A DNA stretch of 64,000 bases from Xylogone sp. PMI_703. Its lineage: Eukaryota; Ascomycota; Leotiomycetes. Position 1 is the stretch's first letter, and each line of letters starts with the position of its first letter. The notes under the pieces were generated by a model. That model did not search any database. It was not told the DNA's origin and worked only from the letters and a program-made list of their open reading frames with translations. Location: positions 3,410,001-3,474,000 of the forward strand of contig JAJTUQ010000005.1 in the NCBI GenBank assembly GCA_021399445.1, read 5' to 3'. Of the stretch, positions 12,666 through 24,960 are shown one piece after another. The position numbers and the translations under genes were made by a program.

Positions 12666-14493
12666 TGCTGAGCAAGAAAGACGCGGGTTTGCTCTCTTCT
12701 CCAAAGAGTGTTAGCCGTTCAGACGCCGGAAGAGTCGGGTGCGGGTTGGAGTTAGTTAATTTCTCTCCTGGTCGACAGCGGAAGGTTTCTCTATTCTCTT
12801 CTCTTTTCCGCCGTTTGAGAGATGTACTTGCGCCACGCTGGGACAGATAATGCTTCAAAACGACAGCGTTTGGGGAACTTGGTATGATGCTTCCAGAGCA
12901 CGATGCTGTCCATTTCCTATATACCGACGCATCGAATAGAGAGAGCAAAAGGAAAAGGCCATATCATTGAGGCAGCTCTGGGCGATCTGAACAAGATCAC
13001 ATGGGGGAGAGCTGCTTAAAGTGTAACTTGGGCCCTGATCCTGGTCAGCCATAAGCTGCATGTCAGCAAGTTGAGAGCAGAAAGCAGAAGTCACCATCAA
13101 AATACTCGCCAGCGATACGTTGGCTCGCTGAATGAGAAACAGAGCCCATGATGCTGCGACTTAAAGTAGAATGGAGTTCGTTTGGTGATTACGTGCTCTC
13201 CACTTCTTTGCACAGGAAGTGTCACTGGGAAGCTGACCGAGGATTGGAACATGACTCTTTTGGGCTCATCTTGGGTGCCTGATTTATGCCTCAGGTATTA
13301 ATGATGAGTAATTTGTATCACGTGATTGGCATCCAATGGACTCGTCCGTACAAGTTACGAGTTACATAAGAAATGACTGTACAGTGCCGGGGTTCACAGC
13401 ACTCACGACCCTGAGAGTTTACGCAAATCTATGCTATGATCCAGATCCCGATCCCAGCAAACTCAGCGATGATAGCACTTGAAACCGTACGGCACTACAG
13501 TCGTCAGATGGATTATCGAGTCCTGTGTACTGTAGTTAGCACAACCCCTTGCGTCTATAAATAAGTGTCATAAAACGATGGCATTCATAGTGCATTGGTG
13601 CAGATGCCTATTCCATCTTTATGCAAATTTAGATCTGTGCCTCCAATTGACATAATTACAGCTGAACTCATGAATCCATAGCACGTGAATCCCCATGCCT
13701 TATGATTGAGGCAGCGTAAGTTCCAAATTCAAATCCAAAACCGTTACTATAAATAAAAGTCACACAACGGCTCCACGGAAATATCAAAGATCTCGTTAAA
13801 CAAAAGTGCCATACGGTAATCCACTACCAATAAGATACGGTACGGTAGAGCTGTATGAGACACCAGACGTTGATTACCGTTGCATCAGCTTATGCGGCTA
13901 CAGAGAGTGGACCCTGTGTCTGGGTTGGAAGCGCGTACCGTAAGACGTGAGCCCTGACGCACGTGCACCGCCCCACGACCATGCAAGGAAGCGGAAAGCA
14001 ACCAGGGACCCCAAAGCACAGATGCACGCCTAGACAGGGGTAAATGCCCGATTCGGCACCAACGCTTATTGGCACCATCACACGTTGATTGGTAGCATCG
14101 GACCCCATCCTGATTGGTCACTCCGATCTGGATGCCTGAAACAAGTACGCAGGCATCAACGGCCATTCAACCAGCATCTGTCTGGGGTTCCCTTTGTGCT
14201 GCAGCAAAGTGAGGGGCAAAGGGCAAAGTCAACCAACAATGCGCAGCTGCTCAGCTTCGTCATCGCCCCTTGGGTCGCGACCTCCTGCCTGACGCGACTT
14301 TTTTTGTTTGCTCTAACAATTTACTTTTTAGAGATCGTTGTGTTGTAGCAGGTTGCTTCGAAGGAATCTTCTTTTGCGAGACAAGAGGCTACTGCGGCTG
14401 CGATTATCTACAGCTTTGTCCGTGTCGGATCCTCAGTGATTCACACGCGGAAAGCTCTTTCATCTTTTCTTTTATTTCTCCTCCAATTCAATC
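12666..14493. other. Divergent promoter region between thioesterase-like and sterol glucosyltransferase genes
   Basis: 1.8 kb with no gene recognised on either strand. It contains short TACGG/CCGTA repeats (about 13833-13850) and a cluster of inverted CCAAT boxes near 14068-14117, listed separately. The T-rich stretch just before 14494 is likely the 5'UTR of the glucosyltransferase. Confidence 0.6.
14068..14117 (-). promoter_or_regulatory. Cluster of three inverted CCAAT boxes
   Basis: ATTGG (CCAAT on the minus strand) occurs at 14068-14072, 14088-14092 and 14113-14117, spaced 20 and 25 bp, about 380-430 bp before the sterol glucosyltransferase start. CCAAT is the target of the fungal HAP/CBC complex. 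The assignment rests on motif clustering only. Confidence 0.4.
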
Positions 14494-17400
14494 ATGTCAT
14501 CATACGGGAGAGCTCCAGCTCCAGGCAGTCCAGGTGGGGATGATGCTCATGATCCCTCTTCAATCGCACATCTGGTCGGCGCCGCTCTGGTAGACGACGA
14601 TGACAACGAGGAGCAGAACCAGCACGGCAGCATCTCCCAGGACCATGATCTCTCTGAGGGAGCTGATCCTTCCCTACCTCCCCCATATCGAGAGAATCCA
14701 GCCACGGCCAACAGCTACCCGCGAGATCAGAAGGGCGGCCCGCCGCCGGGGGGAGCTCCGAGCAGGTCGCTCCATATCGCTACGAGCTCGATATCGTCAT
14801 CTGTACCGTATGTGAGAGAAAAATAATCCACATTGTCCCAATTGATATTGTCAATTGTCATTATCCTCATTCTAACATAAATTGTGTTGGATCTATACAG
14901 GCCTTCGGATCGATATCGATTAGACAGCAATGCTACCCAGACCGTCCCAACATATCCTGTCGAATCTGAACCTATGGAGGAGGAAGAGGAAGAAGAAGCC
15001 CCTCCATATGAGCCGCGTCCTTCACCTCCACTTCCACCTCCACCCCAAGCTCATACTCATAACCAAGAAACAGAGCATACAGAAGCACATGTTGCCGGTA
15101 AGTAGTGATAATGAGCTGTCCATTACCTGTTCAATTGAGACTGATCCCCAAGACTAGACGATGGACGCATTGAAATGCGCATTGAGGAATCTCAAATCGT
15201 CTCCGATATCCTAACCCAAGCTCTGCCTGCCTCGATTGACGGGGAAGATGCTTCCTCCGTACGATCTCCCTCCATAACTACAGCTGTCCGTGGGCTGGGC
15301 AAGATGCCAGCTAAGAAGGTGATCCCGCTCAACATCGTCATGCAAGTCGTTGGCTCTCGCGGCGATGTCCAGCCATTCGTTGCGCTGGGCCAAATTTTGA
15401 AGAGGTACGGCCACCGAGTGCGCCTAGCTACACATCTCATCTTCCGGGACTTCGTCACGAAGAACGGATTGGAGTTCTTCAGCATTGGTGGCGACCCTGT
15501 CGCTCTCATGGCTTTCATGGTGAAGAACCCGAGCTTGGTGCCAGGCATGGACTCCTTCACAAGTGGTGACATCTTCAAGAGACGCAAGGAGATGCAGGAG
15601 GTCTTGATTGGCTGCTGGAGATCTTGCATCGAGGGTGGTGATGGCACGGGTCCTCCGCTGGAAGATGGCTATAGTGGACCGGCGATTGAGAAGCCGTTTA
15701 TTGCGGACGCCATCATTGCCAATCCACCTAGCTTTGCGCATATTCACTGTGCTGAGAAGATGGGCATCCCGTTACATATCATGTTTACGTGAGTACATTA
15801 TTCTCCACCTTCACCCTGTTCAATTGAAACCCAGCTGAGAATTAACTGTTTAGGATGCCATGGTCTCCAACATTGTCATTCCCACATCCTCTTGCCAACA
15901 TAGTATCTTCGACCACCGGCGAGCGCAGGACTAACTTTGTGAGCTATGCTCTTGTTGAGGCATTGATGTGGCAGGGACTGGGTAGTGTCGTCAATCGGTT
16001 TAGAGAGAAGACATTATTCCTAGACCCGATCAGTGACTTGTCAGGACCTGGGATTGTCAGTCGACTGCGAGTGCCTCACACATACTGCTGGTAAGACCCT
16101 CTCTGCCAATTCCCTATAGCATTCAACAGTATGCTGATATACGGCGCTGACAGGTCACCGGCTCTGATACCCAAACCTCGCGACTGGGAACGACACATCT
16201 CCATCTCTGGCTTCTGCTTCCTTCCTGCCGAGTCGAGCTACACTCCCGACTCAGATCTTGCAGCATTCCTTGCAGAAGGTCCCCCGCCAGTATACATTGG
16301 TTTTGGATCCATTGTTGTTGATGATCCTGATGCTTTGACAAACTTGATCTTTTCTGCCGTAGAGAAGGTCGGGCAACGAGCGCTGGTCTCGAAAGGTTGG
16401 GGTGGCCTAGACATGGAGGATGTGCCTGAGGGCATCTTTTTCGTTGGAAATGTGCCCCACGACTGGCTCTTCAAACATGTCTCTTGCGTGGTGCACCATG
16501 GTGGCGCTGGAACAACCTCTACTGGTATTTCCTTAGGAAAACCAACAGTCGTGGTGCCCTTCTTCGGTGACCAACCCTTCTGGGGTGCCATGGTAGCAAA
16601 AGCCGGGGCTGGTCCCCAGCCAATTCCATTCAAGCAGCTTACGCCGGATAATCTCGCTGCTGGTATCTCGACAGCTCTCGCACCAGAGACTGTTGAGGCT
16701 GCAGCAAGATTAGGACAGAAAATCGCAACGGAGAATGGTCGTGAACTTGCGGCTGAAGACTTCCATGACGGGGTTGATCTGGCGAACCTTAGATGCGAGT
16801 TTTCTCCAGAGCGCAAGGCTATCTGGCGGCTGTCGAAGACTGATATCAAGCTGAGTGCTTTCGCGGCAGCAGTACTAAGTAACGAAGGCCTTTTGAACTT
16901 CAACGACTTGAAGCCGTGAGTAACTTTCTTTTCGTATAATAAAGTGTTGATGCTAAGAAGTATATAGGTATCGCCCTCGAGAATATCATGTTGAACAAGG
17001 CTCCAAGGAGCCCATAACTGGGGGATTGGGATCTATCTTAGGCACAGTCGGCAACCTCATGCTGGGCATGATAGATATACCAATTGATATCGCCAAGGCT
17101 GTTGCTATCAAATCTCCTGATCAGACTCAAGTCCCTGAAATAGGCCAGAACTCGATATCTTCGGCTGATAGCAACAATGTACCTAGGTCGTCCTTTACAG
17201 GTGGTCAGGAACGCCCAACCCATACACCTGGGACGTCGGTAGACCACGATCAGCGTGACAGTTCACAGTACAAATTCCGGAGTTCGGACAATGATTCTCT
17301 GTATTCCAGATCCCAGCCAGTGCGAACTCAGAGTGATACATCTTCTGTATCTGCTCGACCTGCCGCGTCTCGTTCTACCAGCGAATATGCCCCTTCTAGC

Positions 17401-18964
17401 TCGGCTCGAGACCGAGACGATTCCAGCTCTATAGGAACATATGAAATGCAGCAAATGACAAATGTTGCAACGAACAATTCTCAGACTAGCCCTGGTAAAC
17501 AGAAGATTAGTAGAAAGGATAAGGTTAAAGGTAAATTAACAGCAGCAAAGGTACGTGATTTCTCGTTGAAAGACTCTATCTACGACAAACAATTAACATG
17601 TGTTAGGCATTCGGTTTTGGTTTCTACAAAGAACTGTCCGGAAACGAGTCCATGGCTCGATCAACTTTCCTGAAAGACGTAGACGGTGGTTCTGTCCAAA
17701 ACCACCCAGCAGGTTCCATTGGAACGGATGCTGCCTTGGGTGCTGGTAAAGGCCTAGGTCGCATTGCGTCGATTGGGTTGAAAACACCCGTCGAATTCAC
17801 AATGGGCATTACCAATGGGTTCCGTAACGCTCCGAAATTATATGGTGATGATAATATACGGCCGCCGCAGAAGGTCACTGATTTCAACAGCGGAGTGGCT
17901 GCTGCTACCAAGGTAGGTTACAATTGTTACTCTGGATTACTGCTACTTCACATGCTGATGGAGTTTAGGAACTTGGATACAGCGTATATGATGGAGTCAC
18001 GGGCATCTTTACGCAGCCAGTCAATGGCGCAAGAAAGGAAGGCGTAACAGGTTTCTTCAAGGGGCTGGGGAAGGGACTTGGTGGCGCAGTGTTGAAGCCT
18101 GGTGCAGGTACGCTATATAGACAGACTTATGAAGTGAACGTTTTGCTAACTGAAGCAGGACTTTTTGGCATTCCAGGGTACACATTCAAAGGCGTCTACC
18201 GTGAGATCCAAAACCACTTCGGGGCTGGTCTCCAAAGTCACATCATTGCTATTCGCACCGCCGAAGGGTTCCAAGACTTCCAATCATCAACAGAGGAACA
18301 AAGGCTTGAAGTCATCAATAAATGGCAGTCTTCTGCAATGGAAAAAAGACGGACAAAGTCCGGCTGGGTCAACTCATGGATGGCAGTACAAAAAGCACGG
18401 AAACAATGGCAACAGCAATCTTCAAAAGGAGAAGATGAATGGCAGAATCAACAACCTCTGACAGAGGAAGAGCCAAGGCCGTATCAGGATTATCCAGAAA
18501 GTGAAGCTCCATCATACTCACCTGCGCCCGCGGAGCCACTCCCCACAACACATACTGCCCAGTCGTCAAATATAGGGAACGACACTCCAACCAGCGCCGC
18601 CGGACCATCGCGTCCAAGCCCAAGAAGCAATCCACCCTCTTCGTCAGAGTTCCCTCCTGACTACAAAAACGACAGCGGCTACGTCCCACCTCCAGAAAAG
18701 GGGGCCAGACCCAACGTATCCGAGGCAGGCACAAGCAGCCTCCCGCAGCCCTCGGAGCCCGACGGCGATGACGAAGAAGGGTTACGACGAGCGCTGGAGG
18801 CGTCTATGAGAGATGACGAGGAGAGTAGAAGGCTAGAAGAAGATCGACGGCGAGAGGAGGAGATTGTCATGGAGTATGTTAAAAGACAGAGTCTAGCTGA
18901 GGAGCAGCATCGGCAGTCCTTGCTTTCGAGAGGGACGGGTACGGGATCGAGCACTAGGAGTTGA
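14494..18964 (+). CDS. Sterol 3-beta-glucosyltransferase with VPS13-like tail and UIM
   Basis: UDP-glucose:sterol glucosyltransferase of the fungal GT1/GT28 type. Nine exons give 1324 residues: 14494-14807, 14901-15097, 15158-15788, 15854-16090, 16154-16915, 16968-17550, 17607-17912, 17969-18107, 18159-18964. The acidic, proline-rich first 170 residues look disordered. The N-terminal GT domain starts with [16 protein letters not shown] (229-244). The C-terminal GT half carries the donor-binding HHGGAGTT (574-581) and [10 protein letters not shown]. After a serine-rich linker comes a glycine-rich block (about 1019-1057, [20 protein letters not shown] onward) resembling the VPS13/ATG2 C-terminal membrane-targeting region. 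The last 65 residues are charged and hold a ubiquitin-interacting-motif-like LRRALEAS (about 1265-1272). No GRAM/PH pair of the Atg26 kind is seen, so this is the short sterol-GT class. It probably acts peripherally on membranes. All splice phases close. Confidence 0.88.
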
Positions 18965-21900
18965 GCAAAATTTGGATACCACTTTGTTATGATTGTTTAT
19001 GGTAATACACATGGAGTAGGGGATATTTGATATGTAGCGTTAATAATAGCGTTTTTTGAGTTAGCTATCTTGAATGAATGCTTCTTCTGGGCAGTTTAGG
19101 AGACTACTTCCCTGCCTTTCTTGTTCCCAGTATACCTCCCGCAATCTTTTGACGAAAATACATATAATCACCCTCCCGTTCCGCATTTACAGATCTCGAT
19201 CTCCAGTTCGGTTCGAACGAGCCATTTAGAGAACTGTCAGAATAAGAATCTTCTCTCTATGGACTAAAGGCTGCCAACCCGTCGATTATTAGTATAGAGT
19301 TACACACCCAGGTTGGATATCTGTTGGACCACAATTGTAGAAATCTTCTTTACCTATGAACTGGAAGGTTTGTTATTTCCCCTCTTCTAAATAGACATCA
19401 CGTATATTAAAGACCGATGTGTGATCTGTAATACATTTTTGATGGTTGCTACGTGGGTTGTACTATGGAGTATTGGTTAGTATGATGGCTTAGTTTTATA
19501 GTGGTGGGATATATGAAGTTCAGGATACTTTTACTTTTATTCTTTGAAGGGTGGATGGTGGTGGTCTTGGGTCTGATCATGTTGGAAATGGGGTTGAGTT
19601 TAATGGGTATTTTTCTGTAACCGTAATGGATGAGCCAGTAACTCAGTCTCTGAGCTGCTAGATTGTGAATCAGGATTCAATTCGAAATTCTGTTCAAAGG
19701 TAAAAATTTTTAGTCTAGTGGTATTGAAGATATTATGTCAAAAGTTTGAATTTCTTTGTGAAATAAGATATGAAATGAGTAAAATAGAAGATCAAAGGGA
19801 AATTTTATCCACAAATGGTGTCAACTATTGTACAAGCTTCGACTTTGAAACGTGGCTGGTATTGAAAATACCTAATAGTCTAATTCTAATGTTGAAATGG
19901 GAAATCACACTGTGTGCCTTGTTCTACGTGTGGTAAATGTATAACTCTAAGTGTTTTAACCCACATATTAGTGTCCCGAGTAATTACAACTAGAAAACCC
20001 CAATGTACCCAGATAATTTAATCTTCTATTTTAATATCTAGAGTACAATTGAATGAAGAAAAATTTCACATCATAGTTTTCCATCTTGGCGCCGTACTGC
20101 ATCATGTCTCCCCCACTTTGAGCATTTTCCACGTCTGTCTCATGATTCATAAATCCTAAAATCTGACGAATTTTGGCCCGTATTCGCAGTATTCGACTTC
20201 ATTTAGACATTTTACCGTCTACTCCCGCTGGTGGATGTATTTTTGCGAGAAACTGACGTTAGACTTACCTCCTTTGCTTGGCGGTTAGGCCTCAGCTACA
20301 CCCAAACTCTACCACACTGGAATTATAGTACCATTCGACGGTGATTTGCCTAAAAGAGTAGTTTTTATTCTCCAAGTCTCTTCTACCGGCCCGATTTAAC
20401 ATGGGTTGCACAAGGAAAAATGTATCTTGATGACCTATCTATCTGCAAGACATATCCCCTAATTTCATAATTCCCAATAACAATGACGACCTACTTTGTG
20501 TAGCACAAAATGATTCCAGTCAGCTTATTGAGACGGCTCATTGTCCAACCAACATCGGTTCCGAAGAACCCAATCCTATTCAATGCAGCCCATAGATTTG
20601 CCCATCTATCTGGTCAATCTCCCGGCCACGCTACCTCTGCAGAAAGATCTCCTCAGGAGATGGGTATCACGGTAACATTCGGCATACCCGACGGGAGCTA
20701 ATACTCCAACCTCCATTAGGGATAGTGTCTAATGAAGGCTGAAAAAAAGGAAAGAAATAAGGGTGTCTGCTGGCTCATTAGCCTAAAGCGCCGTAGATTT
20801 CGTAACTGCAGAGGCATGGGGTAGACCAGCCAGCCCTTGAAGAGAATGCAAGCCCGTTTCTCCAGATGAGAAGTAACCGTTCGGGAACATTCCAGACCAG
20901 TAGCAATACCCGGTAAGTGGCCCCCTAAGGCATGCATATTTCAGCCCCGGACTAGATCTAAGTTGGGTGCCAGCCCCGAAGCGCCATACACACCACAAAG
21001 TGAGGACTACCTCCTGCAAGCGTCTAGATTACCTGCATTCCACAGCCATGCTGGCCACGCGGAGGGCTAATTCCCTTACCTAATGTCCTGTAATCCGGTG
21101 CTGCAGATGCACCCTGTATATCTCCGAAAGTAGAAATCCATCGTATGATGTTCTAGGCCTACCGGAAGCCATCTTGGCAACTCAGGGTCTACCAGTACTT
21201 TTCATGGATTCCAAGTAACATCTTAGCATCAAGAAATTCAAAGTTTTGGAGGTCATCAACAACAAATTTAGAACAAAGCTTACCCAAGCAGCCTTACCAA
21301 AGAACAATATCCACATCAAAACATCTTCCCCCTGAATATTTGCCGAAAACCAAAACTCGTCCTAATCCGTGATCCTCTATATAATTTACAGTGATTACAC
21401 TACCTCTTGGAGCTCCACTCTAAGGGTCCACACAATTTGGGGAAAATCTCCATAGCTGGAAAGAGATAACAACCGTTTTCGCCACATACACACCGCTAAA
21501 GATCCTCATATTCCCCCAGTCTTCGAGCAAGGTCCAAGCCTCGCATTTTTTGCGAGTGTAAATGCGATTTCATCACTGAGGTGATGAACTGTTGCCCTGT
21601 GGTTAGAGTCCGTTGTGGCGTTGTACTTGTATTTCGGGGAGGATGTCCCGGAGTATGGAGGTTTAGGGGTTTGGGCAGGTTAATCCGACGGAAGTTCCTG
21701 AGTTACTCAATTCGTCTGGGGGAACTTTTTCGTAATGTTAAGATTACTTTAGTGGAAACGGGATCAAGTTCAACTTCATGAAATTTCCAACGTTTGTTGG
21801 AGTTGTGTCGTAGTAGTTGCTGTGGTGGTTGAAGTATTGCAACTTAGGTAATCATAAGCAGTCACTCTATTCTGGCTCTCACAGGCACCGTTTTGCCTAT

Positions 21901-22221
21901 TGACAATCGCTATATCGAGAGTAGAATAGGAAGCCGGCCTCTTTTTATTTAAACTATTTACTCTTTTCACTATCCATCCAAAGTTCATGCCTATCTCCTC
22001 TTGTCGAATATATACATAGACTCCCGAACCTATGAAAATAGCCTTCTCAATCTCAGATATATATATGCGGGACAATCGCTCAAAAAAACAACAACACAAA
22101 AATGAATCGCTCAAGATTAGATGCAAAACAGAAACCCGATCGTTAGAATTTGTTCACTCGCCACTCTACTTGATTCGTCTCGCTCGCTCACCACCCCCCG
22201 GTTGAAGAGAAATAACTCTCT
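18965..22221. other. AT-leaning intergenic region, no supported gene
   Basis: 3.3 kb between the sterol glucosyltransferase and the RTA1-like gene, which converge here. Open frames are at most 78 codons and show no family signature. It may hold a worn-out mobile element, but I see no terminal repeats or transposase motifs. Confidence 0.5.
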
Positions 22222-23448
22222 CTATCCAGAGGTTGGTCTAGCGGAGTTTTTCCGCTGGTTCATAAGCTTGATACGCTCATATTCGACATCCGGGGTGTTA
22301 GTGCCCTGGCTGCCCTTTTCTGCGTTCCACTTTGACGCTTTCCAGGCACCATCGAAGCACAGGCCTGGATGGCATACTGTCAAGACAAAGACGGCAGCCA
22401 TGATCATGGGTCCCTCGAAGATGAGGAAAACAGTTTGATCATTGGCGATTTTACCGCCGAAGCCGCCTTGAAGCTCAGCAACACGGAAGACGCAACGAAT
22501 GAAGATTGTGATGGTTGCGACTGCAAGGGCTGAAGAGAATTCGTTAGCTCACTAACTCAATGATACCAAGAATAGAGTGACCAAAACATACCATATGGGA
22601 AAAGTCTGAATGTGGGTCTCTCCCTAAGGCCGGCAAACTGCGGGTTGGTGCCGTTGCCATCAGCGCCACGAACATAGCGCACGAAGTCTAAGCTCAGGGC
22701 CATGAACAACAGAAGGCTGACGACTTGGAAAACCAAACCAGCAATCATGACATCGACACCGGTGTCTTTGTCACTTTGAGCGTTTGCAGAGGCTGCAATA
22801 CCACCACCAGCTGCCTGGAGGATCAAGCTGATGATGTCGCACGTGATGAAGGTGTAGGTGTAAGTCTTGGGCTGGAAGCGAGCAAAGTGGGCGCCATGGA
22901 TGACAATCAGCCGGGAGAGACACAGGTAGATTGAGGCGGAGAGGAAAGCAGGTGCGATGGTCAGACACACAAGCTGACTGTGATTTTGCGAACGTTAGCT
23001 TAGGTAATTCAGAATGAAGCTCGGTCTTTTGCCAAGATAGGATGAACACTGCCGGTCTGGGGTTGCACTTTTCTCTCCATCTTGCAGGAAAAAATGGAAA
23101 TGAGTATATGAGTGAAATAAAATGTACTTACATGACAAAGTCGTTGAAACTGAATGGATCACCGTGCAAGCCCACTCGTCCGATATAGCCAATAATCTCA
23201 AGAATGAGCCCGAAGCTCATGCCTACGAGGAAGCCCCAGGAGCGATAGATCCATCCCAAGATGGCCTGCACGAAGAGGAGGACAGCGAAGACGGTGAGAT
23301 AGGCCACGTTGGCCGCCAGCGAGGGATCATACTGGACTTCACCGTAGACCAGCGAGCAGGTCTTGAGGGTACAGTCGTCAAGGGGGATGGTGGAGCCATT
23401 GAGGGCAATGACCAAAATGGTGCCGTCAGGCGCAACGGAGGTAGCCAT
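22222..23448 (-). CDS. RTA1-like seven-transmembrane protein
   Basis: Three exons (23448-23132, 22977-22592, 22529-22222; introns 23131-22978 and 22591-22530) give 336 residues. It belongs to the RTA1/lipid-translocating exporter family, multi-pass plasma-membrane proteins linked in yeasts to resistance to 7-aminocholesterol and to sphingoid-base or phospholipid translocation. Diagnostic stretches are GWIYRSWGFLVGMSFGLILE, EIIGYIGR, IAPAFLSASIYLCLSRLI, CDIISLILQAAGGG, and FRVAELQGGFGGKI followed by IFEGPMI. About seven hydrophobic segments are visible. The C-terminal tail (SKWNAEKGS to the end) is cytosolic and charged. The ATG at 23448 starts a short extracellular-like N-terminus (MATSVAPDG) ahead of the first membrane segment. 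Each splice join restores the family sequence (FVIQLVCL, PYALAVAT). Confidence 0.88.
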
Positions 23449-24864
23449 TCTTAGTCGTTGGCTTTTTTTTTTGGCTTGGGTGCTTGCTTTGCTTTGCTGC
23501 TCTGGCTTGCTTGCTTGCTGAAAGAAGAATTTAAAAGGCAGGCAGATGGCAAAGTCTTTGGATTGACTCAGGCTGGGACTGCGCAAAGAGCGGAGGAAGA
23601 AGAGCGAAGAAGAAGGTCCACAACGACCATGTATATAGTAAAACTAGGCGTTGCAAGAATAGAAGATTAAGCTTTTTTGAGAAGGTACGAAGAAGATGGA
23701 GGAGTGAGGAGAAGATGACACGGATAAAGAAGAAGGGTGCGGTATGGGGATATTTTCAAAACCAACTGCCAACAGCCAACAGACGAGCAGGAGACGTATG
23801 CGTGCAGTTGGATGTGCCCATCCCCGTTGGCTCTCACCAAGCTTTTGCGCTGCCACTTGGGCGCATGGCCACGCTGGAGTGGGTCTCGTAACAGGTAGCC
23901 ATTGGTCCTGAGTCCCTTCTAGGGAAGGGTCTCAGTTACAGATGCCGACAAAGAGTGTTGGTTACTGTTGGTCAAGAAACCGCGTCAGCGATTGGATTAT
24001 CGTGAGCCAGCAAAGCCTCAGTTGATGGCGGGAGTTGCTTATGCTGCTTACCCCCAGACCCGGGCCGCGTCAGATTTGAGTGAGGTGGTTGCGCTCTCCT
24101 ACGGTCTGGGGCATCATCGAGGGTGGTCATTACACCATTGGCCACTACTGGTCAGCATACGATTTGGCATCATCCCAGATAGGCTAGAGCAGAGACTAAG
24201 TCAGGTGACTATCAGGGGCTGGGAGCAGCTTAACCATATTTCTAGACCCCGACGTGTGGGCGCCACCCGATACGGCCTAGTGCAAACTAGTGGTAATCTG
24301 GGTCCTGCGCTAAGCCCTTTTAGCGCGTCATCCCAGGGATGGGAGCTGACGGCAGGAACGGACCAGGGCGGACCCTGGCCCGATCCAGCCACACTCAAAC
24401 GCGCACAAGCCCTCAAGCCAAAACAGACCCCCGACTTCTGCGCCATCGGAATAATATCGGGATAATTCCAACGCCATCGTCAACCCTTTTTTTACCTGGT
24501 TCAGCCACAGAGCTAGCTGACGACCGTTACAAGCCCCAAGTTGTGCAACCTCAGGCAGGAGACCTGCTTACCCTCAATGCTGACCTGCTTACTTGCTTGC
24601 TTACAGCCCTGGCAGCATGACAGCAGCAGTCTCAGGTCTTGCCCTCACCGGTCGAAGGCTGGCTGGAAGCACAGACGCAGTACCCGGCATTTCTTGTTCA
24701 ACCAACCCACGGGAAGATACATCCATCCTGGGGAAGAGGATCGATGTAAGAGATGATCTCAAACGTCGCGTCAGATCTGAGTGGTTGGAGCTTTCCTGCC
24801 ACACAAGGCGTGTATGGTACAACGGTTCACTGGCTCACTGGGAGACATACGACACAGTACAGTA

Positions 24865-24960
24865 AAGTTAGCCCTGTGATGTCACGAATCAGCAATGGCG
24901 ATCAATGTCAAGCACTGTCCAAGTTAGCCCTATCAGTGAGGTCATAGAGATCAGCAATGG
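24865..24960 (+). repeat. Imperfect direct duplication
   Basis: A segment beginning AAGTTAGCCCT and ending ATCAGCAATGG occurs at 24865-24898 and again, slightly longer, at 24921-24960. The shared ends and divergent middle suggest an old local tandem duplication. Confidence 0.6.

Noticed and set aside
23968..24465. 165-codon plus-strand frame in the gene desert
   Set aside because: No recognisable domain, no splice continuation and no promoter context. Could be chance.
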